The notes under the pieces: generated by a model
What the model saw: the letters and a program-made list of their open reading frames with translations, nothing else
Database searches by the model: none
What the model was told of the DNA's origin: nothing
NCBI RefSeq assembly: GCF_001183605.1
Contig: NZ_LFXJ01000005.1
Span: 744,001-808,000 of the forward strand
Source of the DNA: Lysinibacillus xylanilyticus
Lineage (GTDB): Bacteria > Bacillota > Bacilli > Bacillales_A > Planococcaceae
DNA: 64,000 nt
Direction of reading: 5' to 3'
Shown: piece after piece, positions 15,963-26,068 of the stretch
How positions within the stretch are numbered: the first letter of the stretch is position 1
Layout: each line of letters opens with the position of its first letter
Translations under genes and position numbers: made by a program

Positions 15963-16895
15963 AAGTTGTTCCGCCGATATGGTTGATAAAATGAATAAAT
16001 AGTAATTACAAACCTTATATTACAATATATTCAGAAATTTGGTAAGTATTTACTTTTTTGCGGTGTGCTTTGTTAAGTCACGTAGATCAACGATAATAAG
16101 ACTCGAGAATCAGTTAGACATACACTTAGTTGCCTAGATTGCTCTCAGGTCGGTTCTCAGAGCTTTTTTCCAACTTATGAATGTTGAATCAAGAGCAGGG
16201 GGCGTAACAAAAGGACTTATGTGTAATTTCACTCACAAGCCCCTAGATTGATGTGTGAGGGGCTATTGTTTCTATCGATAGTTATCGTGAAGTGGTGAAA
16301 ACAATTCTTCTGATGAATTTCTAACCATTGAAAAATAGTCAACATTATAATGACCATGGAGCACAGCGTTATGATGCTGAATAATTTGTTCTGCTGATAA
16401 AACCTTTGGTATAAGAGGTGCTAAACCACGTACTATGGTCTACAAAAATGATTGAATTTAAAGTTTATACACTAATATAGTAACAGATGTAGTAAGTCTG
16501 AATGGTGTTAGCTACAATATAGGCTAGGGGTGGAAGATCTGAATATTACAGGATAAACCATTTGTTAGAGAGATTCCCGAGTTCCTCGTTACAGTAGGAT
16601 AGGTATTAACAGCAATTATAGAGAATGATTGAATGTATTTTAGCAACTATCAGGGGCAGAAGTAGATAGTAGTTTATAGATTTGAAAAAAATCACATTTA
16701 ACAAGGTCATACATAATTGGATACCTCAAATGAAGGATTCATGGAATTTGCAGATGACTGTTCTTATTCCTGAGTTAGTTCTACTACAAACGGGGAAGGC
16801 TAGGTTGTCGAGAAAACAAGATCGTCAATTGCGGGGGGACGAGAATTCACTGTAGCAAACTTTAAACATGGACCGTTATAGAAGGAAGGGTTTGT
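15963..16895. other. Long intergenic stretch without a supported gene
   Basis: Two hairpins are visible: one at 16141-16169, and AGCCCCT/AGGGGCT near 16234-16266. A 58-codon frame near 16681-16857 has no recognisable features and no ATG start. GAAGGAAGGG ahead of 16896 is the ribosome site of the next gene. Confidence 0.6.
16141..16169 (+). terminator. Orphan terminator hairpin
   Basis: GCTCTCAG pairs with CTCAGAGC with one mismatch, followed by TTTTTT. No gene ends just before it on the plus strand. Confidence 0.7.
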
Positions 16896-18863
16896 ATGAC
16901 AACAGATGTTGCTGGATCTATTAATGGATATTATAAGCAAATATATCTTGCTATTAAAGAATTACTCAAGTTAAAAGATGATAATTCAAGTGTAGGTATA
17001 GAGTGCGGAGCAGATATTCGAGTCTTTAATGCTAATAATATGAATGAATCGATTGAGGTGAAATTCTATAAAAAAAATATAGGTTTATATTCACCGGAAA
17101 TTTCAAAAACTATATATAATTTCTATACGCAAACGGTTGATGATCGTAGGCTATATTTCAATACAAATACGAAAGTGCCTAGTACAGATATTTTTAAAGA
17201 AGATGGGGAAATATTTTATTTAAATAAAGAAGAAGGTATTTCATATATCCTTCACTTATTGATAAAGTACGAGACTAATAAAAGTAAAGCAAATACTATT
17301 AGAGAATATTTCATAAAAGTTGGCATTGTATGTGATAAATGTGCAAAAAACGCTTGTGATATATGTATTTCTAAATTTATTGAGCAGTTTAAAAATCAAT
17401 ACCCTATGCACTTTGATAAAATAATAAAAATTAATCCAACAGTACAACTAAACCAATTTGTAGAAAAAATAGGTTTTATATTTGAAGATAGACCAAAGGA
17501 TCAATCGATAGCGATATTAAAAAAAGAGTTGAAAACCTTATTAAGAGAAAACTATAAAGATTTAGTTTCTGATTTTGATGATCTTATTTTAGAAGCAATA
17601 ATACATAAAATAGCAATGAGCTTTTTCGATTCTACCGTAGTTAATTCACTTATTAAAAATCCTAGTATTGATTATCAAACACATAAAAAGGTTGATAAAT
17701 CTAATGTTAAACATTTCATTTCTACATATCAAACATTTTTAAATGAATATAAAGAAGACGTGCTTGAATTAAAGATATTTGACATAGTAGAAAGATCTAA
17801 TTTAGATGAACAAAAAATAATATTTAAGTTCAACCAAGAATTTGAAGAGTACCTGTGTTCTGAGAGAAGCTTAGAGGTTTATAATGTGGCAACGATTAAA
17901 CAATATTTCAGAGATATTGAGATGAAGTTTAAATCTGAGGATGAAAGAAATGATCTTGCTATTAGGTTTGACCTTTATCATAAAGGGTTTGGATTGTTAA
18001 GTTACTTAATGAGCTTAAAAGTTAGAGAAGTATCTTTGAGGGAAGACATAGTATTTTTGAGAGGAATAGATGAAGAATCTTTATCTATAAAAAATTATGA
18101 TTATTATGATTATAGAAAAATATCTACATTCATAGATGCTAATAAACAATCCGAGGATGCATATTATAGATATATGGAGTTAGAAGAGTGTTCGTGTTCT
18201 CTTTTAGAATGTATATCTGAGTATTGTACGACCCCATATATAAAAATAAATAAGTTAGAAATGAAAATGTCTATAGAAGAATATCAAATCATAAATAATA
18301 TTCCTCTTGAAGTGATTGAAGAAATAAAAGAATTAGTTTCTTCTAATAAGAATTTATTAATTATAAGTCCAGCTCCTTTGTATAAAAACCATTTTTTTAA
18401 TGCAATGATTTCGTCTATCCCAAAGAGATGTTCTTTTTTTACGATTGGGGAAGATTTATTATCATTACCAGCTATTTGCTTAGGAAAACCTCATGCAACG
18501 GTAGATAGTTTGAAATCTGATTATGATGAAAATATAAAAAAAATTGCGGTTGCTGCTAGCGTATATGATAAATGTATTTCTTTAATTGAGAATTATAGTT
18601 TGAGTGATAATTTTAGTTTTAGTGACAGCGCAGCTTTTAATAACTTTAAGCTTCTATTGGACAAAAATAATTGTTTGATAGGAACATTAAAACGTATAGT
18701 TAGTGATTTTAGAAAAATGTCAACTTTTGAAGAAGTATGTAAAGATTTATCGATTTTAAATGATGTAGATTTTAATATATTTGATAGTTTTATTCTACTT
18801 GATAATTATTATGTAAATGGGAAAAGGCAAGATGTAATCAATATATTCAATAAAACCTTATGA
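16896..18863 (+). CDS. Large protein with Cap4-like PD-(D/E)XK nuclease start and zinc knuckle; candidate defence effector
   Basis: A 655-residue protein. The first 80 residues read GSINGYYKQIYLAIKELL, GIECGADIRVF and ESIEVKFYKK, then TIYNFYTQ. Glu 36, Asp 40, Glu 54 and Lys 56 form a PD-(D/E)XK nuclease pattern of the DUF4297/Cap4 kind. At 146-157 a CxxC-x4-CxxC group (CDKCAKNACDIC) should bind zinc. The remaining 500 residues are unfamiliar, with no P-loop. Base composition is clearly more AT-rich than flanking housekeeping genes, a sign of transfer. ATG 16896 follows GAAGGAAGGG. It may be the nuclease part of a multi-gene conflict system such as ABC-3C, but no ATPase partner adjoins it. 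Confidence 0.6.
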   Translation: MTTDVAGSINGYYKQIYLAIKELLKLKDDNSSVGIECGADIRVFNANNMNESIEVKFYKKNIGLYSPEISKTIYNFYTQTVDDRRLYFNTNTKVPSTDIFKEDGEIFYLNKEEGISYILHLLIKYETNKSKANTIREYFIKVGIVCDKCAKNACDICISKFIEQFKNQYPMHFDKIIKINPTVQLNQFVEKIGFIFEDRPKDQSIAILKKELKTLLRENYKDLVSDFDDLILEAIIHKIAMSFFDSTVVNSLIKNPSIDYQTHKKVDKSNVKHFISTYQTFLNEYKEDVLELKIFDIVERSNLDEQKIIFKFNQEFEEYLCSERSLEVYNVATIKQYFRDIEMKFKSEDERNDLAIRFDLYHKGFGLLSYLMSLKVREVSLREDIVFLRGIDEESLSIKNYDYYDYRKISTFIDANKQSEDAYYRYMELEECSCSLLECISEYCTTPYIKINKLEMKMSIEEYQIINNIPLEVIEEIKELVSSNKNLLIISPAPLYKNHFFNAMISSIPKRCSFFTIGEDLLSLPAICLGKPHATVDSLKSDYDENIKKIAVAASVYDKCISLIENYSLSDNFSFSDSAAFNNFKLLLDKNNCLIGTLKRIVSDFRKMSTFEEVCKDLSILNDVDFNIFDSFILLDNYYVNGKRQDVINIFNKTL

Positions 18864-19206
18864 TCAATCAATCTATTTTATAAAATCCAATAATAAAATA
18901 AAAGCATACCCTTATGAAATATATAGAATCCTCTCAAATGAGTAAAATCCCCGGATAAAGAGTCATTTTATGTATTATAAATATGGAGGATAAAATAACA
19001 CGTCCATTGAAATCGCTAAAGCCAAGGAAAGTTTAAAGGACGTAAAACGAAATTAAACTACGATAGCTGTAATTGCATCGCTTTACATCGCGTTCCCGAT
19101 ACAGTAAAATCATTCGGTTGAAGTCTATGATAAACTTGCGGATCTTGTAACGTTTATTAATAACGATATTTGACGGGACGCGGGTTTAACTCTCTATAAA
19201 TAATTA
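18864..19206. other. Intergenic stretch with a short decayed coding remnant
   Basis: Near 19125-19172 a frame reads DKLADLVTFINNDI and stops; the stretch before it is out of frame. The source gene is not recognised. Otherwise nothing seen. Confidence 0.4.
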
Positions 19207-19243
19207 CTCAACTTTCTGGAAAGTCAGAGGTTGAGCTTTTTTT
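19207..19243 (+). terminator. Terminator between the 655-aa gene region and the Fic gene
   Basis: CTCAAC-T-TTC pairs with AGA-GGTTGAG (imperfect), followed by C and seven T. It separates the two genes into different transcripts. Confidence 0.8.
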
Positions 19244-19361
19244 CATTTCCTAAAGAAAAGAGTACCACCATTCATTTAAATAGTTAAAGTGTAATTTTTA
19301 TATTGAATCGGTATAATAAATCATAAATAAGTAAAATAAAAAGTTGGAAGGAGGAAGCAAA

Positions 19362-20090
19362 GTGTTAGATCAAATCAATGAAAAAAAGGCGCGTGTAGAT
19401 GCACTTAGACCACTTCCTAAATATACATTAAAAAGCTTACGAGAAAAGTTATTACTAGAATGGACGTATAATTCTAATGCAATTGAGGGCAATACACTAA
19501 CAATTAATGAAACAAAAGTTGTTCTTGAAGGAATCACCGTCGGCGGAAAAACGATGCGAGAACATTTAGAAGTAATTAATCACCGTGATGCTATATCGTA
19601 TGTAGAAGAAATAGTTCACAAAGAAGAAACGTTATCTGAATGGCAAATTAAAAATCTTCATCGTCTTGTATTGAAGGGGATAGATGACGAGTTTGCGGGT
19701 GTATATCGTGACCAACAAGTGTTTATTTCAGGTGCAAAACATACACCCCCAGCACCTTTCCTTATTCTAGAGAAGATGGAGCAGCTAATGGATTGGTATA
19801 ATACCGAGGGGATTCAATTACATCCTGTTGTAAGGGGTGCTATGCTGCATGTGATTTTCGTTGGCATTCATCCATTTATCGACGGTAATGGTAGTACATC
19901 AAGATTGTTATTGAACCTAGAGCTGATGAAAGATGGCTATCCACCAGTAGTAATTAAAGTGGAAAATCGTCTAGCTTATTATGAAGCGTTAGATAAAGCA
20001 CATACAACGCAAAATTACGATGATTTTATTCAGTTAGTAGTAGCAGAAGTAAATGATTCGTTAGATCTTTATTTAAGTGCAATAAATTAA
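19362..20090 (+). CDS. Fic-domain protein, class II type, with altered catalytic motif
   Basis: A 242-residue Fic protein, the family that moves AMP or other nucleotide groups onto target proteins. GTG 19362 is preferred because GGAGGA sits just before it. The N-terminal helix has SNAIEGN (38-44), the S/T-x3-E-G/N inhibitory motif of class II Fic enzymes. The core reads HPFIDGNGSTSR (170-181). The usual form is HPFx(D/E)GNGRxxR, so the first Arg is Ser while the catalytic His and last Arg remain. That may weaken or change activity. It stands between two putative nuclease defence genes, but its own terminators suggest separate transcription. Confidence 0.85.
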   Translation: MLDQINEKKARVDALRPLPKYTLKSLREKLLLEWTYNSNAIEGNTLTINETKVVLEGITVGGKTMREHLEVINHRDAISYVEEIVHKEETLSEWQIKNLHRLVLKGIDDEFAGVYRDQQVFISGAKHTPPAPFLILEKMEQLMDWYNTEGIQLHPVVRGAMLHVIFVGIHPFIDGNGSTSRLLLNLELMKDGYPPVVIKVENRLAYYEALDKAHTTQNYDDFIQLVVAEVNDSLDLYLSAIN

Positions 20091-20418
20091 TAATAATTTA
20101 CTTAAAACATGAATTTAGTGAAATGGTAGCATTTATAAGAGCTGAAGATTCAGTTATGCAGCAAGTATAGTTGTAGACTAAGAATTCATTCATTTTTACT
20201 CTACACATTTTCTACACCTAAGTGAAAATTCAGCAATACCATGGTTCTAGGCGCTATTTCCACTTGGTACGTAACAAGGTTCCGGTTGAACAAGTTTGTA
20301 CCAACTGAAAAGCGCCTCAAATCCTTTGTTACTAATATTGTACGACTAGCAAGTTACTAGTTTGAGTAAGGTTGTAATTTTTCAAAATATTAACCAACCT
20401 GTTTTAGGAGGTATTAAA

Positions 20419-23400
20419 TTGACAGTAGAAGTAGCAGGACCAAAGGGTTATGAATACCAATATTTAATGACGGTATATGTAGCATTAAAGGCATATGATA
20501 TCGCTGAATCCCAATTGATTGTTGAAAAGAAAGGCGGGGAAGATGCGGAATTGATAATCCCTGTAGAGGGAGGGATAAACATTATAGAGGTACAAGTTAA
20601 GAGTGAAGAATCACCTCTAAATTTGAATTCTCTCGCAAAATGGATGGCTCACTTTCCAGATGCTAGTGCAGTAGGAAATTTACTATCTAGGTTAGAAGGC
20701 GATCCTAAACGTTATGCGCTTTTTATAGCTAAGGGCAGATGTACAGATGAGACCCTCTTATTTACTACCAAAGAATTAATTCAACATAGTACTAAGTCTT
20801 TACATTATCCTTTACATAAAGATAAAGTTGATATATTTCTTGGCTTCCTTAGCAACTGCTTTGGCGAGAATAGCGATCTTAATAAAAAAAGAAGAGAATT
20901 CTGCCAGGGGCAATCAAAAATGTATGGTAAATCCAAACGTTCCCTTCAAGCGATTTCAACACGCATCCTCGTATGGGAGCAATTGAATCAAGTTGAAATA
21001 GAAGAAGAAATAAAAAATTTGTTACATATAAATCACTCTATACCTCAAGCTAAATGTGAATCTGTACTTAGGATACTATATAATTCCGTAACAAAAGCCC
21101 GTGACGAACGAAGAGATGTAATGCCAGATATACGTAAAATTATTAGTGAACATATTAGTCAAAGAATGTTTACAGGTACTCACACGGAACGGCGTGAAAT
21201 TGCTTCTTGTAAGCAAGCTCTAAAAGAACAGCATGTTTTATTGTTAACTGGAGTATCATTTTGTGGGAAAACCCATACTGCGGAATATATTGCTGAAACA
21301 TTTAGGAATGAAGGTTATATAGGCTTTAAAGTATCTGATATAGATAAGGCTTCGCGAATTCTTACTGATATGAGTACCGAAAATAGAGTTTGCATTCTTG
21401 AAGACCCTTTTGGAGCAACTGAATTAGAGAAGGACTCAGCTGAGGTTTGGAGTAAGCTAAACTCCCTCATAACAAAAAGCGGTGAACATCGGAAATTAAT
21501 AGTAACTTCTCGAAGTGATTTGATTCAAATGTTAACTAAGGAAAATCACATGAGTAAATGGAAGATACAAAACCACACTTGGTTTGATTTAACTGTCACT
21601 GATCCAGGGTTAGCAAATTTAATTTGGGAGCAATATTGTGAGGTAAATGGTGTTTCTGACGAAATAAGGTTAAAAATAGCTAAGGGTTTAGATGTGTCAA
21701 TTTTACAGCCAGGTCAACTACGTCATTTAGCTTTTATCGACTCTTCAGAACTCCATAATAAAAGTAGAGAAGCACTAGAACAAATGGCAAAAGCGGATTC
21801 AAATCAATTAGGACTAGCTTTAATGAATAAAGGGAACCTTGAATTAAATCTTTTATTACTTGTATTAGGAATGAGTACTTCTCCAACTAAAGGTTTACCG
21901 GAGAAAGTATTATTTCAATTTGCTAAGGAATTAGGATTAGACTCAACAGAATTGTTTGAACAAGCAATCGAATATCTTGAAACCCATGGATATATTAGTT
22001 TCAAAAATGATTTGTGGCAATTTACTCATCCTACATATTTTGAAGCTGCCTTATTTGTAATTGAACATTTGGGTAGATATAAAAGGAATAATATCACAAA
22101 ACTAATTGACATTTCCGTTTCTTCAATAGACAGCTATACTTTATTGAATATTGTAAGGAAGTTTGAGAGGATCTATATAGCACATAATAACGATGAATTT
22201 AAAAAATTAATTATGGACCAAGCTTTTATATGTTTAAAACATTCTTCACCTGCAGTTCGTGATGCAGTACTTCCATTTATGATTTCTCGAATGTCAGAAC
22301 TGACTTATGAAGGGCAGAAATTATTGATGGATCATATTCAAAGTGGATATACTGATGGGCCTCATCTAGATTGGATCAACGGTCGTCCAGTCATAAAAGG
22401 TCAAGATGGATATTCTTTAGTTGATTTTGCAAGGTTCCAATTAAGTATTCAGTTATCTAAACAGCAGAGTGAAGATATTTTAAAAAAATTAGCTTATCCA
22501 GAACCCAACAATTTTGTACATTCTGAAGAAGCGTATAAAATATGTGAATATTTAATTATATTTCCGAATAAGGAAACTAATATAAGGTATCTCCAACAGT
22601 TGATGACTTACGATGAAGCTATAATTAGAAGTAAAGTAGCATTCTTTATTATGAAAAACCTAGCTGAAATAAAAGAGCTTACAGAGGTTGTACTTCAAGA
22701 TAGACATCCTTTCGTAGTTAAAAGTGCCATTCATGGTTGTTTCCAAGCTTGGCCATATTTATCAACAGAAACACGTGAAGAATTAAGTATAAATTTGCAT
22801 ATTGCATTTCAGAAACCAGATATTTGTGCTGCTACAAATAATTTTATGGTTCGATTTTCAAAGGAACATACTTCTGATAGCATTGATTGGCAAGGAATTG
22901 ATAAAGCTGATCGAGTTAAAATATGGGAATTATGGGCTGAGTTCTTTCCGATTTTTTTAAATTCGATTCCAATAATGTTCCTTGATGTGGATCAACCGTA
23001 TTTATTTGATACTATAATAAAATCAGCTAAATATATTGATAACACTAAAATTAAATTTTCTTTAGCAGAGGCATGGTTCAATTGGTTAGAACGATACTTA
23101 ATTAAGAGTGTTCCGCAAGATTATGGGTTGGGGATAACAGAGTATTTGATTTCTCAAGTATCAGACCCTATTCTCCGAAGACCGCTAGGACGAAAGTTAT
23201 TAAATATGGACGATTCGTCATTAGTAACTGTTTCCTTGTCTGAATATATCTATTATTGGGATTTACTAAGTGATGAGGAGAAAAATGACGTTTTAGAATT
23301 ATTACAAAGTAAAAGATATGACTCAAGATGGATTCGTGCGGTAGCTTTAACAAGAAAAAATATACCGAAAGAAATATTAAACTTAGATTCTAAGGTGGAA

Positions 23401-24198
23401 AATATTTCTCATCAACCAATTGAAAGATGGAGTGACTCCTTACCGACTTCACTTTTATCTGATTGTCTAGCAGTGGTGACAGGTTATCCATTTATACTTG
23501 GTAGCATTGGGTTAGTGGAAACAGATGTTGAAAATTGGAGAAAAATATTATTTCAAATTGTAAAAAATCCGAATCATTCGAGTTTTAATATAGCACTAGA
23601 TTATATAATTCGACAGGTAATCAATGATCGTTTAAATGAAGATGAAATGGATATTATCGAAAGAACTTGGACTTCTTTGTGTAATCATTCTGACCTTGCT
23701 GTTAGAAATACTTGTTTCCAACGTCTTTTAGAGAAGACTGTAAATGTAAATGGACCAAATAGTAAAAGATTTTGGACAATATTTTTTGAAGCAACACCAA
23801 AGGAAGAAAAAGAAAAATATATCCAACAAATATTGAAATATATTGAACGCATTTCGCAAAATTGCCGTCAGATTGAGGAAGTCTTTGGAGAGGTGTTAGG
23901 ATATGAAATTTTCACGCACCTTTTAGATGATATAGTTATTTTAAATAGTATAGATATAATAAAAGGATTACCTATTGAGGAACGAATGAAATTCATGGAA
24001 GAAATCTTGGTACAAAATAAACCAAGATTATTCCAGACTATTAATTTTGTTAAGAGCAACTTCGATTCTTCCGCTGAACAAACGTCTCGCTTAAGAGAAC
24101 TTATAAAAGAACGTAGAGATGAAATATTAAATGCACAACGTATCGATTTTCAATCTGATTTAGAGATTGAAAATTGGATATTTAAACATAGAAATTGA
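20419..24198 (+). CDS. Nuclease-STAND NTPase with long repeat-like C-terminus; Avs-like antiphage sensor candidate
   Basis: A 1259-residue three-part protein. Residues 1-110: a PD-(D/E)XK nuclease of Cap4/DUF4297 type, with KGYEYQYLMTVY, Asp 42 (GGEDAELI) and IIEVQVK (Gln 59, Lys 61). Residues about 255-480: a STAND/AAA NTPase with Walker A GVSFCGKT (278-285), Walker B CILEDPFGA near 326 and the VTSRSD strand near 362. The last 700 residues are helical and repeat-like (CLKHSSPAVRDAVLPF, EAIIRSKVAFFIMKNL), as in sensor regions. Start is TTG 20419 behind AGGAGGT; the frame upstream to 20362 is probably not coding. Layout matches Avs-type defence proteins that cut DNA after sensing a phage protein. 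Confidence 0.75.
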   Translation: MTVEVAGPKGYEYQYLMTVYVALKAYDIAESQLIVEKKGGEDAELIIPVEGGINIIEVQVKSEESPLNLNSLAKWMAHFPDASAVGNLLSRLEGDPKRYALFIAKGRCTDETLLFTTKELIQHSTKSLHYPLHKDKVDIFLGFLSNCFGENSDLNKKRREFCQGQSKMYGKSKRSLQAISTRILVWEQLNQVEIEEEIKNLLHINHSIPQAKCESVLRILYNSVTKARDERRDVMPDIRKIISEHISQRMFTGTHTERREIASCKQALKEQHVLLLTGVSFCGKTHTAEYIAETFRNEGYIGFKVSDIDKASRILTDMSTENRVCILEDPFGATELEKDSAEVWSKLNSLITKSGEHRKLIVTSRSDLIQMLTKENHMSKWKIQNHTWFDLTVTDPGLANLIWEQYCEVNGVSDEIRLKIAKGLDVSILQPGQLRHLAFIDSSELHNKSREALEQMAKADSNQLGLALMNKGNLELNLLLLVLGMSTSPTKGLPEKVLFQFAKELGLDSTELFEQAIEYLETHGYISFKNDLWQFTHPTYFEAALFVIEHLGRYKRNNITKLIDISVSSIDSYTLLNIVRKFERIYIAHNNDEFKKLIMDQAFICLKHSSPAVRDAVLPFMISRMSELTYEGQKLLMDHIQSGYTDGPHLDWINGRPVIKGQDGYSLVDFARFQLSIQLSKQQSEDILKKLAYPEPNNFVHSEEAYKICEYLIIFPNKETNIRYLQQLMTYDEAIIRSKVAFFIMKNLAEIKELTEVVLQDRHPFVVKSAIHGCFQAWPYLSTETREELSINLHIAFQKPDICAATNNFMVRFSKEHTSDSIDWQGIDKADRVKIWELWAEFFPIFLNSIPIMFLDVDQPYLFDTIIKSAKYIDNTKIKFSLAEAWFNWLERYLIKSVPQDYGLGITEYLISQVSDPILRRPLGRKLLNMDDSSLVTVSLSEYIYYWDLLSDEEKNDVLELLQSKRYDSRWIRAVALTRKNIPKEILNLDSKVENISHQPIERWSDSLPTSLLSDCLAVVTGYPFILGSIGLVETDVENWRKILFQIVKNPNHSSFNIALDYIIRQVINDRLNEDEMDIIERTWTSLCNHSDLAVRNTCFQRLLEKTVNVNGPNSKRFWTIFFEATPKEEKEKYIQQILKYIERISQNCRQIEEVFGEVLGYEIFTHLLDDIVILNSIDIIKGLPIEERMKFMEEILVQNKPRLFQTINFVKSNFDSSAEQTSRLRELIKERRDEILNAQRIDFQSDLEIENWIFKHRN

Positions 24199-24277
24199 AA
24201 CATATTATTCATTTCCAGATAGCCTATCGATGTGTAAACAGTTTTAGTAAAATAATTTTTCAAATAAGATCATGTGA

Positions 24278-24451
24278 TACCAATATTGCAAGGATAATGG
24301 TAATCAAAATTTAATTTATTGGAACTTTGATACTATCACTGAAGAATTTCTAAAGCAGTATTTTTATAACCGACACAAGCCTACTCAAATGTACTATTTA
24401 GATAAAAGTTTAGAGAGATATACTAGTAGTTTTATTAACTCTAAGACCTAA
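24278..24451 (+). pseudogene. C-terminal gene fragment, unknown
   Basis: An open stretch of 57 codons reads YQYCKDNGNQNLIYWNFDTI, then FLKQYFYNRHKPTQMYYLDK, and ends at TAA 24449-24451. There is no start codon with a ribosome site, so it looks like the end of a deleted gene. A hairpin (AACTCTAA/TTAGAGTT, about 24437-24467) overlaps its end. Confidence 0.45.
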
Positions 24452-24582
24452 GCGGGTTTTAGAGTTCGTTTAATTTTGAAAGGAATGAATGTGACCATTT
24501 GGAACGAATTCAACTAAAAAAGCATATTAATTAAATAGAAAGTTTATTATTTTCTAGTTTGAAAATAGGGAGGAAAATAGTA

Positions 24583-25392
24583 TTGAGACTATCTGAACTT
24601 CATCCAATCTTCTATCACATACGAATCGAACAAAAAAGACTTTTTCGGTTTTTAGCAAATTTAAAAGAAAGAAAACGGTTTGCCACGCATAAAGAGTTAT
24701 CAACTACATTTCCCTATACTTGTAAAAAACATCAATCATTGCTGAAAAGAAAATTAGGAAACAGTGATCCTAAATTACAAGAAAATAAAATAATCAATTT
24801 AAAAATTGCTACGAGTGAAATCGATGACGTAATCATTAAGCCTGGTGAAACTTTTTCTTTTTGGCAACTAGTAGGGAAAACGACTGAGGCAAAAGGCTAT
24901 ATTGAAGGCATGCAGCTCGCAATGGGAGAAGTAAAGACGGGCATTGGCGGTGGAATTTGTCAGCTCGCTAATCTACTGTATTGGATGGCGCTACACACAC
25001 CTCTTATTGTTACGGAAAGACATCATCATAGTTTCGACCCATTTCCTGATTCGGGGCGAACGCTTCCATTTGGGAGTGGTGCAAGTGTTTTTTACAATTA
25101 TATAGACTTACGATTTTATAATCCGACATCCAAATCTTTTCAAATAAAGGTTTGGGTAACAGATAAACATTTAAAAGGCGCTATTTTTGCTAATGAAGAA
25201 ATGCCTTACTCGTATCATATTGAGGAGAAAGACCATCAATTTTTAAAAAGAGACGGGAAAAACTATCGTCAAAATGAAATTTGGCGAAAGACAATCGATA
25301 AGATAACGGGACAAATGCTAAAAGAGGAATTGCTAATCAAAAACTTTTCAGAGGTGAAGTATCCTATACCGCTCGCTCCTGAATTGCCGTGA
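24583..25392 (+). CDS. VanW family protein
   Basis: A 269-residue VanW-like protein. The family core is clear: PGETFSFWQLVGKTTEAKGY, then GIGGGICQLANLLYWMAL and HHHSFDPFPDSGRTLPFG. VanW proteins occur in some vancomycin-resistance clusters but also widely in Firmicutes with no known role, so resistance should not be assumed. Start is TTG 24583, supported by AGGGAGGA upstream. It is a single gene, with no van regulators or ligases nearby. Confidence 0.85.
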   Translation: MRLSELHPIFYHIRIEQKRLFRFLANLKERKRFATHKELSTTFPYTCKKHQSLLKRKLGNSDPKLQENKIINLKIATSEIDDVIIKPGETFSFWQLVGKTTEAKGYIEGMQLAMGEVKTGIGGGICQLANLLYWMALHTPLIVTERHHHSFDPFPDSGRTLPFGSGASVFYNYIDLRFYNPTSKSFQIKVWVTDKHLKGAIFANEEMPYSYHIEEKDHQFLKRDGKNYRQNEIWRKTIDKITGQMLKEELLIKNFSEVKYPIPLAPELP

Positions 25393-25562
25393 AGACGGCA
25401 TAAATAGAACTTTTGTGAAAACTGGAAAACAAGACAAGCTTTCCGTCGTGCGATTTTTAAATCATTCAGCAATAGTTTTAGAGATTAATAAAATATAATG
25501 AAATTGGACTTCGAGACTAGATTTTTAATTTATAGGTGAAGCTACTACACTAATTTTTAAAG

Positions 25563-25600
25563 CACAACTATAAGTAAAAAATTTATAGTTGTGTTTTTTT
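25563..25600 (+). terminator. Strong terminator downstream of vanW-like gene
   Basis: CACAACTATAA pairs with TTATAGTTGTG, followed by eight T. Confidence 0.9.
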
Positions 25601-25807
25601 TATTGAGCATTAAAAAACACCCTTTAAAATTTCACGTCAATAATCGACATATTGATTGTACTCATTGCAAAACTTTGTAAATTAATAGTGCATACACACA
25701 TGTTATTACTATCTTGAGAATATAATAGGCCAAATGCCAAGTGCAATTTAAGCTTTTAATTGAATTGATTTGTTAAGGAATTAGGATGATACGAAGGAGT
25801 GTGAAAT

Positions 25808-26068
25808 TTGTCGATTTTAAATCCTCAATACGCATTTTTAGAAGTTGATTTTCAAAATCCTAATTTAACTCAAGCAGAACTGAAGGTTGATAATATTTCT
25901 GAAGGGGTACGAACAAATAATGAACTCGTAGGAAATACAAAAATATCATTGAAAATAATACCACCTAATGTATATATAAAATTAAACTGGATGATAGGAT
26001 GGCTCTTATGGATACCAGTAGATATTTATTGTGCCGCGGCTTTAGTAGTAGATAAATTCATATCGTAA
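25808..26068 (+). CDS. Hypothetical protein, 86 residues
   Basis: TTG 25808 with GAAGGAG upstream. The N-terminal half is polar and beta-like (AFLEVDFQNPNLTQAELKVD); the C-terminal half has one hydrophobic segment (WMIGWLLWIPVDIYCAAALV). It may be a small membrane-associated protein. No family recognised; single gene. Confidence 0.5.
   Translation: MSILNPQYAFLEVDFQNPNLTQAELKVDNISEGVRTNNELVGNTKISLKIIPPNVYIKLNWMIGWLLWIPVDIYCAAALVVDKFIS

Noticed and set aside
19140-19195. tmRNA or tRNA-like 3' end near GGGACGCGGG
   Set aside because: No matching 5' acceptor strand or T-arm could be found.
24583-25392. Vancomycin-resistance cluster
   Set aside because: Only a VanW-like gene is present; no vanR/S/H/A/X-type genes adjoin it.
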